Part shown: positions 1-12,500 of the stretch, piece after piece
How the letters are laid out: each line of letters opens with the position of its first letter
Numbering within the stretch: position 1 is the stretch's first letter
Origin: Plakobranchus ocellatus
Lineage: Eukaryota; Mollusca; Gastropoda; Plakobranchidae
DNA length: 21,072 bases
Assembly (NCBI GenBank): GCA_019648995.1
Contig: BLXT01005858.1
Span: 562,582 to 583,653 of the forward strand
Direction of reading: 5' to 3'
The notes under the pieces: generated by a model
What the model was told of the DNA's origin: nothing
What the model saw: only the letters and a program-made list of their open reading frames with translations
Databases searched by the model: none
Translations under genes and position numbers: made by a program

Positions 1-386
1 TTTTTTTTTTTTTTTTTTTTTTTTTGCTGATTTTTTTACAAAACAATTATTTTGTGGTGACAGTAAAGGTTTCCATTGATGTGATAGCAAAAATTCAGCA
101 TCTTCTACTGTAAGCATGTAAAGGATGCAACTGCTTTTCAAAAACTTGTACATACATGGCGTTTTAAAGCCTCTGCTTTAAATTTAGATAGGTGTTGTCA
201 ATTTGGTCGTCATCATTCTCTGCACATCTATACTAACTAGATCAAAGTAAATCTAGACACTCAGTATACAGCATTCTATCTCTATCTCTCTTTTCCTCCC
301 TTTCTTCCTCTCTCTCTCTCTTTCTCAGTCTCTCTCTCTCCTAAACCCGTCAATAAAGTGTCCTGCTGACATCAAAGCTTTTGTTT
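1..386 (-). other. CPS1 3' UTR / downstream flank
   Basis: Sequence following the CPS1 stop codon in the gene direction. It holds a CT-rich simple tract (about 281-342, reading as GA-rich in the transcript). On the gene strand it ends in 25 A (plus-strand T at 1-25). No AATAAA or ATTAAA is present on the minus strand. The nearest variant is AATAAT at 51-46, about 20 nt before the A run. Transcript end is therefore not established. Confidence 0.5.
281..342. repeat. CT/GA simple repeat
   Basis: Plus strand is almost pure pyrimidine, mostly CT dinucleotides with short TTCC interruptions. It lies in the CPS1 3' flank. Confidence 0.85.
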
Positions 387-509
387 TCACCGAGATCCAT
401 GGGAACCTGAGCCTTGATGTCTCTCATTGCCAGGTCCTCGATAGTCAAACAAACTCATTGGTTTCACTTCCTTCGCATAATCCAGAGACTCTACAAACAG
501 CTTGGCAAC
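387..509 (-). CDS. CPS1: CPS1 terminal exon T: C-terminal helix, tail and stop, residues 856-895
   Basis: Acceptor CCCTGCAG, then [40 protein letters not shown] and TGA at 389-387. VxKLFxE and SLFxYR are the conserved C-terminal helix and end of CPS1. The tail after FDYR is polar, rich in Gly/Ser/His and about eight residues longer than in human CPS1. 123 nt including the stop. The plus-strand open frame at 414-626 is an antisense shadow. Confidence 0.94.
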   Translation of the reverse strand, partial: VAKLFVESLDYAKEVKPMSLFDYRGPGNERHQGSGSHGSR

Positions 510-3500
510 CTGCAGGGGAGCAACAGAACAATATTCTTTACAGTTCTGTCTTGTCTAAAACAAACAGATGACAGTCTTCAGCAAGTTTTATTTCACAAGA
601 TAGGGCCAAGACCTTTTCCCCCTTAAAAAAATTACCGAAATAAAAAAAAAAATTAATAATTTCAAATGAGGCTTTAATTTTTTCTTCTTGATAGTGTAAG
701 TAAATTAGATTCCCTATCCCTTTTCTAATCTCTCCTTATTCATTTGGCATAGGTATTAGGAATCAACAAGGTAGAGTTGAAGGCGAATTGCTAAGCACTA
801 CCTTGCCCCAGAATGTTCATATTAGGCCTATGCATCTCTCGACAGAGAGACACCTTAATGTGTGCACTTAAGCTATCTGCACCACAATTGTGGTCCTCTT
901 ATAAAACCTAGTTTAAGTTAACCTGATAAGGCTCTTATTGTTACCATTCTTTATTCTTTATACCGTGCTATTTTACAGAGCCTTTTTTATTTTTATAGCT
1001 GGTGATTTTTCCTCAATGATGAAGATCATCACAACACACTTTTTTTTACAGATAAAAGACATTTTTATTAAAAAACGGAAATACCTTTCTTTAACATGAT
1101 ATCCTTCATGTATGTAAGTCTATGGATCCAAAATGGTAGATATATGAAAAGAATAAAAGCGCATAACAGTATGTAAAAGTAACAAAGTAATTAAAATCTA
1201 ACCTCAAAGTTTGTAATTAGGGGCACCCCTGAGTCGATGGCTGCTCGTCTGATTAAGTAATTATCCTGGACATACTTGGTCTTCTGGTTGGGCAGATTGA
1301 TGACCAGATCAATTTTTTTGTCCTGTATCAGCCTAGAGTGGACAACAAGGAGGTTGGAATGAATTACACATGAAACATGTTGTGCACTATGACAGGGTTT
1401 TATTTTTTTTTTACCTTGGCCCAGCCATTTCCTGCTAAGCCTATACAATAAAACCCTGTAGCACACGTTTTCTTGGGTTTTTCCCTGTTTCAACTGAGAC
1501 AGAGAAACACTCATTATATTATTCATCTGGCTAGAGACAATTAGTGAAGGTGTAGGCAACTGACATTGCAGGCTAAGCGACAAAAGGGTTACTTAATTCA
1601 ATGCTTTATGCAGTCCAAGCCTGACCATGCATCATAACATTCTTGAGGGCTGTGAGTGCCAATGGCAAACTGAACAATATTAATTATGATTTTGGAGAGG
1701 TTTTTCACACCCCCTTTCTCAAACTTACCCTCAGATTTGCAGGAACCCTTCTGTTGCTAGTCAGAGCCCCGCCACCAGTGCCCTGAAGCCTGAGATCACC
1801 TTGTTGCGGACAGGCAATATACACTAAGACCAACCTAAATCAGTCCTTTACTTCTTTTAAACATTTCTTGAGTTTGTCTCTGGCTTCAGTTTATGCTTCA
1901 ATTTTTAAAATATATAACCTTTATTTTTCCTTCATAAGAAAAGATTAAAACGTTAAAGAAAAAGACCAACTGCTTTAGGAGTCAAAGATGTTAAAGATGG
2001 AGATGGGACATTTTGACTCCGCTTCAGCTAGCAATTATTTTTATACATTTAGGACTTCATTTCATACAAAATACCTTGGAAACCACTTCAAAAGACTAAG
2101 ATGTTGCATATAAATTATTACACTTTTAAGAAAAACCAAATTTTAAGGTTTTTTTTTTCTTTCCACCTCTTTTTTGACATCCGTTTAAAAAAAAAAAATT
2201 CCTTATATTGGCTCAAAATCAATCCACTTTTCCAGCCTTCAGCAAGGCAAACCTCACAGAAAAACGGTTCTGGCGGTTGCAATGGTTTAAAATGTTGAAA
2301 ATATGACTTCCAACTCATTCAAAATGGTCTTTTAATAAAAAAAAAAAAAGAACACCAAGAGTTTGAATATTTAACCCTATCCATAAGAGGTGTTTTATTG
2401 TCATATCTATCCGTCAGGGGTAACTGAGTGCCCCCACATTTTAAATAACAAAATATCAATATAGTCTTATCCATACGTGTGGGGTAACTGCATGTCCCAT
2501 ACTATATATAGTAAAAAAAATCGCTATATACCTAAACGTACGTGGGGGGGGTAACAAAATCACCCCATACTTTACATAGTAAAAAAAATGGAGGGTTTCA
2601 GAAATGACCTCAGGTCACTTCAATATTGATTTTCTGTCAATCATATTTCAAATTGAATTTTTGAGGAATACTGAAAAGCTGAAAGGAAAATTCCCATTTT
2701 AAGTATTTTTAAAAAATTAAAAACAAGCCTTGGGGTAACAAAATTACCCCATACGTACAGATAGGGTTTAAGGCCATATAAAAATATAATAGCACAGAGA
2801 GAAGGCAGCAATTCAAATCACTGTTTTAGAACCACAAGGAGAAGTCCAACATTCTCAGATCTGCTTTATATATTAAATCCTGCAGTATTTTAAGGATTAA
2901 TGATAGGGAAGGGAAGAAATGAGCTAAAAAAAAAATGCCGCTTACTTGATTGGTGATGGGAATTCCCCTTCGTCCTGGGCTGTCCAGCTAACAGGGGTTG
3001 TCGGGATGTAGTGAAGATCCATATACTCTGATGTCCTCTCTGTTGCAAAGATCTGGACATAAATAGATGGCACAGTAAGGGAGAATTAATTCAAACCCAC
3101 AGTAACAAAAGTGATGAGTGTGGACAAGGGTTTTAGACAAAAACCCATCGGATGTCACCCAGGTTTACTTTGAACTAGAGCCATTTAAAGTCGATTATCT
3201 TCTTCGTAGCCAAATTGAGAGTTTGGTTTCAACAAAATCTCCATTGATTCATATTTTAAAGAGTTTTATTAATTTCTGTCACATATAACCTATTTAATAA
3301 TCGATTTTTGTAAGGTATTTACATCAGGTTTGTGGCAGCAAAAGCCAAAAAACGCAGGCCATTTTCCAAAACTTAACACCTGATTTGTATCGCTATTGCT
3401 AGATCTACATTACAGCAAACCTATATGTACTAAACACCAAACTAAACGGCAGTTCCTTGGCTGTTAAATTTTAAACTTACACATCTGTTGACTCAAAATA

Positions 3501-6500
3501 CGCCAAAATCTGATGATCAGTTAAGCAAACGATTTACATTTCTTGCCCAATAAAGCTCTTCAAAACATTGATATTTTTATGTATAATTGAGTGTTTATCT
3601 TTGAAAGCTTTAATTTTTTGTTTATTGCAAGTAAAAATAATGTTTTCAAAGGTCAGCCCTTCATTTTTCGATCAAAACTTGACCAATCCACATTTGCAGC
3701 CTCAATGAATGACTTGAAAATTGCAAACTTTTAAAACCTAAACCTAGCTGATTCATAGGCCTATGGTGATGTCGATTTTTTTATATGAAAAACATGACGC
3801 AGATGATGAACAAAGTAAAAGTCATGAAGAAATCACTCTACGTAGATAATTTGATGTAAATCCATACACAACACTGCCAGTGTAGTACTTTTTCTTTCAT
3901 TCTGCCTCTCCTACTCTCCCTCCTTTTCTAGATCTAGATTTTGTTTACCTCTGTTGTCGTTTGTTATTGGTGTTTGGAAGCTAGATCTAACTTTAAACAA
4001 TAATTTTGACAGCCATAATTTTTTTAGAGACCTAGATCTAGAGATCGAAGTTGATGTGGTAGATTAAGTATAGTACTGGACGTCATGGTTGAGGTGCAAC
4101 ACTCGGTGATGAGCAATGATATAAAATGGGCCCAAAATGTTAAATTTGTTCATTAATGTTCATTGTCACCAAAAAATATGTGTTAAGATTCTCATTTGTG
4201 GGTTAGAATGCACAATGATGAGGTGTATTGGCGCCATGTGTCTGGAAAACCAATGTGAAGATCTATTCTGTCAGCTGAAATCTACATGAAACTTTAGAAG
4301 CGATTTTCTCAAAACTATGTTGCCTCAAACGGGCTACTTCAAAAATCCATAATTTTTTAACCAAATAAGACAGAGCCTTCAAATAAAGAGCAAAATGCTC
4401 AGGAATGTTTTGAAAATCCAAAACTCTGTCTATTTCAATTTTTTTATCTGGACCAATGTGAAGGGTTTTCCTGTGCAGCAACACAAACATTTCACATGAT
4501 GGATTCAAAGGCAATTGCTTATGCTTAGAATCCTCAAAAGACAAAACCAATGAAGTTTATGAGAGCTGAGAAAGAGAGAGAGAAGGGGGGGGGGAAGATA
4601 GGAAGAAAGACAGAAAGAATGATAGAGAGAAAGTGATGGAGAGAGAGAGAGAGAGTGAGGGAGAGATAGACAGGCAGAGGCGGAGTGTGTGAGAGAGAGA
4701 AAGAGAAGAAAATGCATTGTGTTTATTATCCAAACATGCAGAAGTAAGAAAAGACCAGTTCACATCTTCTAGTGACCCACCTTGTAGCCTTTCTGACTGA
4801 GCTGTTTGGCCAAGGGAAGGAAGAAAGGGAAGAAACTTTTCTGAGCTCCGACCAGGATGTTACCTCCCTCTGGTGGCAAGCGGAATCCCGCAGACATGAG
4901 GGCTTTCAGGAAGGCAGTGTACTTGGTGCGGCCAAAACAGGCAACCTGCAGAAGGAATCAGGAGGGACCAAACTAAGTTTCGATTTTGTGTGAGGATTTC
5001 TTCAATGTCACTTTCATATAAAGTATGTTTTAGCACAAATAATGCTCAATCGAATATCTATCTGCTAAAATAAATCAGGGTAGCCTGAGGGTCAGAAGCC
5101 TAAAATATTACAATTCATTTGAGGTATGAAAATTTCCAGTGTAGATCTACATTTGTAAAAATTTTAACATTGCCACCCTCCCTCCAACAGCAGAGGTTTT
5201 TGCGTATAGCAAGTCCGCAACAAGGTGATCTCAGGCCAAGCTGCCGGTGGTGTGGCTCAAATTCGCGATAGAAGAGTCTCTGCAGATCTCAGGGCAGACT
5301 CGCTAACCAATGAGCTACCGACACCCCCCTCTCTCCAAAGCTTATTACATTTCTCTTGAAGTCATGTAACACTTGAAGGATTCTACCTAATCTCATGTTG
5401 TATGTAGCTATTTAAAAAAAAAATAGAACCTGAAACTTTCTGCCTATTTTAATTTGATTTATTGACACAAAAAAACTGAATGAGACAGAGAGAGAAGGTA
5501 ACAGAAACTGAGCCAACTCCTGACCTCTCCAGTGGATGCCATCTCACACTTGAGTACAGGGTCGGCATCTCTCAGCCGAGGCCACGAGAACATTGGAGCT
5601 TTGATACCCACATAGCTCGTCGGCTCGTGTGGATTGTCCAGAGTTGGTAGGTGTTTTGTGTCCACCTCCTCGCCCATCATCACACGCGTGGCTAGTGAAA
5701 TAAAGTCAGTGTTGATGGTCTTGGAGACAAATGGGCAGGAGCGCGACGCCCGGAGGTTCAGTTCAATGACCTGTTGAAAGAGAGTCAGGGAGTTAAAACT
5801 TTGTGTGTAGTTTACAGAATTAAAATTGATCAGATGCCTCAAAATAAGTGAGAAGGGGAGAAAAAGAAGGAAACAAAAATGTAGCAAACCCACAACATAG
5901 TTGAATTGGTGGTCTACATCACTGAAATCAAATCAAATTTTTATTGTAGAGAAGCGAAAGTTTCCAATGCTTTATATACAAAACGTCTATAGCATGTCTT
6001 TAGAAAGTCCTCCACATAGAGAGATGAGAATTTTTCACTCCTCTAATTAAAGGTTTTCAATTAATAAAGTCAATCATGCAGAACCGAGATTTGACCTATT
6101 TTGTGGGAGAACTACACATATTTTGGAAACGATGGTTTTATAACAACTAAGTCATTTTTTTTTTTTAATTGCTACATATCCTTTGAAAAGTCTTGAAGCT
6201 ATTATATTAAAACTTACAAACTTATTAAAACATAATATTTTCTAATTCTTTATTTTTACTTTTATTTAATATGCTTAGAATTATAATTAAGACTAGCCCA
6301 AATACACTATGGTGCCTGCCTTAAACTTGGGTCAGGGTGTATGAGGAAAAATAGTCTACATGCTGTGTATTGCTGCGATGCCAAATGAAGCAATTATAGA
6401 GCCCTGAAACTGTTCCTTGTCACTCATTGGTATTGTTAAAAAAAAATTTAACCTGTTTCACTTTAGCAATTCCTGATTCAAACTTATTCCAGTGATTTCA

Positions 6501-9500
6501 GTATAGGGTATAGGGAGTAATGGAACAGTGATTTAGGTTTCAATGTTTAGAAGATAAATATACTGATTTAAATTTATTATAAAAAAAAAAAAAAGAAAAG
6601 TCAATACGTTGAAGCAATGTGACCTTGATTTAATCTCGGCATTGGGCTTAGTATAGTGAATGAGTCTTCACCAGAACTAGCAAAGATCTTCACTTTGATC
6701 CATCAAGACAGCAACTTGGACTTTTTTCAAAGAGAAAAAAATGATAATATGCTCAGTGACATGTTTGGGTTAACACAGAGGAAAATGTTGGTAATAGGTC
6801 TATTTGTAAAACAATGAAAAGAGCTGGCCTACCTTCACATCACTGTCTCGTATCAAGAACTGAATATTAAAAGGACCTGAGATTTCAAATCTCTGAGCAA
6901 TTCTGGCTGTGACGTCACGCACCTAGCATAAGGGAAACAAGGCAATGATAAAATGAGAGAGAAGCACTGCAGGATAACAAGTGTAAGAGAACAGTAGGAC
7001 ATAAATTATTATTTGCAATATAAAAAAGCAACACTGTCATGTATGAAAACTGTGCATAGGCAGATCTACATATGGCTAGAATAAGTCCAGGAGAGTCACG
7101 AGTTGCCTTTTGTACTTTTAATAGCTTCAGCTATTCCTCTCTAGGATTTGGTGGTTTGTTTTATGTGTAGTTCACAACAGGGGCGCCAGTAGCAAGGCTC
7201 AAACCCATAGTAGGATTCCTGCAGATCTCAGAATAGATTTGGTATACATTATGTGGAATTGATGGTTAAAAGTGGATGTAGTTAAGCTGATACTATATTT
7301 TAACTTTTGCTCTTATCTAGCAGTATAAAGAAGGGAAAAAAATATTTTGGAAATCGTTACTTATAAACTGTAATTGCACCATCTGGCTCATTAAGAAAAG
7401 CCTTTCTCACCATTTCTTGAAAATGCATTCTTAAATTGATGTAATTAAACAAACACAAGAAAAGAGAAGATGTGTCTAACCCAAGTTGTGTGTTTTTAAT
7501 TCATAAAGGGTATTTTTGTCCTATGTCAACATTATGAATTCATTAACCTCAATGCCTGGGGCATATGTAAAAAAAAATGATCGAGATTGAATATTCTCAA
7601 GAGAAGAAATTCTGCCTAATCACAGACAAGAGGTTAAAGTTTAAAAGTTTTGTTTCTCTCACTTTGCCGTTTTTGTTATCTAGCCCACATTTTCATTACA
7701 TTCACTTTTGATGTCTTGAACTCATCTGAACGTGCAATGACTGGTTTCTCTCATCTATTTTGCACACCAGTCTACACCCCATTAAGCATCATCATCCACT
7801 TACAATAGTCAAGAAGGTGCTTCCTTACAGCTGTCATACCTAGATCATTTATCTGTTTGGCAAGACTTCCAATATACAGGCAAGAAAAGAAATTCTATGG
7901 ATGTTGGATGGCTTTCAATTTGGCATATCATAGTTTAATCAATAAATTATACAGAAAGTGATGCATTTTCTTTGCATCACTCAACCTATATTTCAAGTCA
8001 TCGCTGAGTTTGAGCTGATCAACTTAAAGCCAGACACAATTATAATTTGAAAGTATTGAATGTCCATTTTTTTTTTTGTCAGAAAGTTTAGTAAATATCT
8101 TTTGTAAGAAGATCATCTTTGTTAGTATCAACAGTATTTGAAATTGTCCACAGTTGACTAAAATTGCCTATATTTCATCATTAATACTATAGAATATCCC
8201 TTTGTGAGTATTATCAGATATCTTTCCACCTTTTTCATTCACTAGTTACACCAACTATCCACACAAAATAAATAACCCTCCATCTCATCCTATGGTATTT
8301 GCAATGCCAGCTCTCTGTTGGCTATCCAATCCACCAGTGAATCCACAATCCACCTACAATAGCTAGAGCCTCCTCCTGAATCGTCTGTGCGGGCATCATC
8401 AGAGTGGCGTCTCCACTGTGAACTCCAGCATTCTCCACGTGTTCACAAATAGCATGGGCTACAACCTGTGTGGTTCCAAACAAGGCAGGTTATCATTCTG
8501 ACAATAGTGAAAAACATTGACTAATAAAGCTCAGTTATTACAGCTGACAAGTGTATCAAAGAAAAGAAACAAACTATTGCAATACCTAAAGATACTTTCA
8601 ATAAAAACAATGTTCAATATAAACCCTACAGTCAAACTGTCAGATAACATTTGTTAGATTCTTGAGTTTTCAGTACTTCTGCAAAACTACAGGTCAGGCT
8701 CTTGAAGTGAAATGTATCCTATTTTTCCAATGGCCAATTTTTGCATCAACTGTCTGATCATGCGTACCTGCCTAGTTGGAATCATCCATTTTATTAAACC
8801 ATGAGGAAAAAATTCGTAATTTAGACCCAAAATTAGTAATAGCAAAAATGCACCCTAACTGATACTATTGAATTTCTTGTTTTCTTTTTTCCCCATGAGC
8901 AGCACATGCTAGCACTGTTACTTCGTTCTATATATGTGATCTGTAAATGAAAATTAACAGCTATGAAACACACTGAAGTCTTTACTTTTAGTAGAATGAT
9001 CACTATTCTATGTGATGCTCCGGGTGCAAGCCCTCTTCAAGCGTTCCAGCAACTTTGGCTCATTCATTGAACAGAACAAAGACTTGCTGCGCTTGAGTCT
9101 CCAAAATTCGTAATAAATCAGGCATTTTCATATTTTCGTAATGTGATGCATTTTTAGTAATAATTACAAATTTTTCGTAATACTAGGAAGGTATGGATCA
9201 TATGGCAACACCACACTTATCCATCCTTTAGATCTAGACAATCAGCTAAGAACTGACCTGGCCTTTGTTGGCAACGGCATCCATCTCAACCTCTCTGTAG
9301 CCTGTGTAGAAGCGTGTGATGACAACAGGATACTCGCTGGATACTTGTGTGGCCTCTCGCAGGTAAGAACTCAGTTCCTGTGGTGAGTAGGCCACATTCA
9401 TGGCAGAACCTGGGCAGACACAACGATTGTCCGGTGTGAAGATAGTACTTCTAAGATGTATGTAAGGCAACCAGGATAAACAGGTATAAGAGGCTTTTGA

Positions 9501-12500
9501 TACTTTTAGACTAAAGCCCTTTAAAAATTGTTATTCAATATTGAAGCTTTCAAAAATAAATTCTTTAAATTTCCATATCTTTTGACCAAATAAGATAATG
9601 ACATAAGTTGTTTTTTTTTTCTTTATAGCAATATCAAATATGTGATGATCATAACTCAAATTGTCCAAAATATGATTTGTGCCTGATTTACTATGATTAC
9701 CTCTCATATGTAATATATATATTTAGGAATATAAAAAAAAAATTCAATATTTCCAACCATTTTTTAATTTGGCATTATAACTCTGTACATAATTTTGTAA
9801 CCCCTTAATTACTCTTTATAAGTTGGACCATTTCTGACAAATAACTCATATTTGGTGGACTGGTCTCAAATCAGTGTAACCCTCTTACACTGAGCCCCTC
9901 TGGGACCAAATAATTGAGTCTTTATATGAGTGAGGTCGTTTTAATCAAAGAGACAAATTTTTTTCTTTGAAAGGCAACTGAGAATAGACAATGAGTTTAT
10001 CTAAAGATGCACTTTTGTTTATCAGGAAGAGGAGTCAAATGTATGTTCAAATAATTAGTATGCTTAACTTATTAGGATTATCAAAAAAGGAAAAACTGTC
10101 AGGGAATCTATAAAAAAAAAAAAATATGACATTAATCCTCATTAAAAATTCAAGATAAGTGATAAAAGTTACCAAATTTGTCTAAAACACAGATGAATTC
10201 TTGCTGAAATCAAAGGACCCAAATTCCCAATATTGCTCGTGATTATGATTTTAGATTTACAAAAGTCTAGACAAAACAAAACAAAATTGAGTGATTTATT
10301 CTGTGTTTTCTCTTGCCAGCAATCATATCATTATACATTCTTGTACAACATCTCACCAGAGAGAATGTAAGATGGTCGCAGCAGACATGGATAACCAACA
10401 GATCCTGCAAAATCTAGAGCCTCTTCCTGCAAGGAGAGAGAATGGATCAATGAATGTAGCTGGGTGTAACATTTGAGATCAGAATCGAACTATTGCAAAC
10501 AATACAAGAGATGGGAAATTTTTTAAGAGAAATTATTACCACAATTACCTCAAGAAATGGTTTCATTTGTCAGCATACATAGATTGGGTTCCTGAGACAT
10601 TTGTCTTCAGACTGGTCCAAATAAGTCAGAGATCATATTTTTAGAATTATTAATATAGCAGGAATTATATTTTAAAAAAAGGTTTGCAAGGGTGAAAACT
10701 GGTCAGAGATATTGAAACTATGTGCCTAGATCATGGGCTTTTAACCTTAAAAAAAAAAAGCAGTGGAAAAAAAAGGAAACAACAAACATTTAAAATGTTA
10801 GGATAAAGTAAATACTTGCCATCTAGATATTATGTACACTCACAAAGTAAAATAAAAGTAGCAAATCATCAAACCATTTTGCCATTTTGAATAGATCCTT
10901 GATTTTAATATTGTTATGGTGCTTTCTGAGTGGTGATCTTGCCCATTTATAAGAATAATAAATATTACATATAAATAACATGCGGCTAATTAAGACTGTC
11001 TCATGATGTTGTGGTGATTCTTAGTACTTTCAGTTTCTGTGTGGAAAACTAGAATAATCATTACACATTTAGACTAATTTAAATTTTGCAGAATGGGGGC
11101 AAAATGGCAATATCATCAACTGCTGAAGAAGCTGCTTTTTACAGCAGATAAGTAGAGCATCAGTGAGATATTCCCTATAATATTGAAAAAAGTGTGTATT
11201 CTAACTGGCTATTCATATGTACGATGAGCCCCTCCTGTGCTAGGCCTGAGCAGAATCTTGTGATCTTCTCCAAAAAAATTTGTATGGAAACATTTTTTTT
11301 TTCATTTTGCTACTCAAGATGTTGAGGATGCAACAACATAAGTGGGTTGATTGTATACTGCACATATTTAAATAATTCATCTTCTAAAAATGTGATATCT
11401 GGCAAAATGCCTGGCAAGAAACAATCTACACTTACAATGGACGACAAGGCCCGCCACTCTGGTTGTCTGATTTTAAGATCATCGCAGATGGCAGAGAAGA
11501 CAGAGCGGTTTTCTGCACAGTCAATCATCTTAGGGTTTGTTCCCAGAACTTTGACCCCATTACGGTACAAAGGCAGAGCCAGGTTGTTGGGAATTTGTCC
11601 GCCCACAGACACAATGGCCCCTTTACAGCTCTGCATGAAAGCAAATGAAGGAAAAGAAAGAAACACAACATAAATCAGTCATTTGTGACAAAATCGGAGA
11701 TTTTATGGAAAAAAAAGACATGGTGCAGATAAACTGAACTTAAATTGAAAGTGTATGTTGGCGAGAAATTAAAATTATCTCAATATTAATAACCTGACAG
11801 CTTTGATATTTTTAATTTCACTTTTAATTTATTTTTCCACATTAGTATCAGTGGCACAATTGTGAGTCAGCTCTCCCTTATTGTTACAGATTCAAGTCCA
11901 CCTCCACAGCAAAGGCCAAAAATAGATAGGCGAATTCAGTGCATTTCTCTGTCTAAGCATAGAAGCTTACCTCATTCTGGTAGATATCCAGCACTCTCTC
12001 CAATGACAACTCTTCAAAATAGAGCCTATCACATTCATCAAAGTCTGTGCTCACTGTCTCAGGGTTATGATTCACAACAACCTGCATTTAAAAAAAGGGG
12101 AAAAACGATGAAACCATGAAGAAAAGGCTAGGACTTTTGGCATGGAAAGAATAATCAAGAAATGAAAAATCTTTATTCTAAACTCTATTTAAATGAATCA
12201 TGCCCACACTTAGTTGTCTGAAGTTGCACATCACAAATTTCAAGATATGGTCATCCTGAACAAGACAAGTTCATGATGTAAGTTCTATGTAAGTTCTATG
12301 CATTAGTTTTGTTCCCTGGCCAAATAAAACCATCTAAATATGTGTCTAAGCTGTCAAGAGGAGGCACAAATTATAGTAAATGTCTTGTTTTCAAAAAGTT
12401 AATTTTACACTTCCTATCCACAAGAGCTGGCGTCAAGAAAGAATACATTTGATAATTTCATATCAACTTGCTTGCTGACTGTGAGTATGTGTTTATGACA

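Noticed and set aside
2101-2318. Overlapping plus and minus open frames of about 65 codons
   Set aside because: Lys/Phe-rich, from A/T runs; no conserved motif on either strand.
3928-4045. Cluster of AGATCTAG palindromes as possible regulatory sites
   Set aside because: The same word is scattered elsewhere in the introns; nothing links it to regulation.
4343-4373. Short similarity between 4343-4373 and 9576-9603 (ACCAAATAAGA words)
   Set aside because: Too short and AT-rich to call a repeat family by eye.
4505-4763. Ser/Leu/Pro-rich minus open frames
   Set aside because: Produced by the purine/pyrimidine simple tract at 4566-4710.
11347-11673. Plus-strand open frames of 108 and 61 codons
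   Set aside because: Antisense to the well-supported exon K; no family resemblance.
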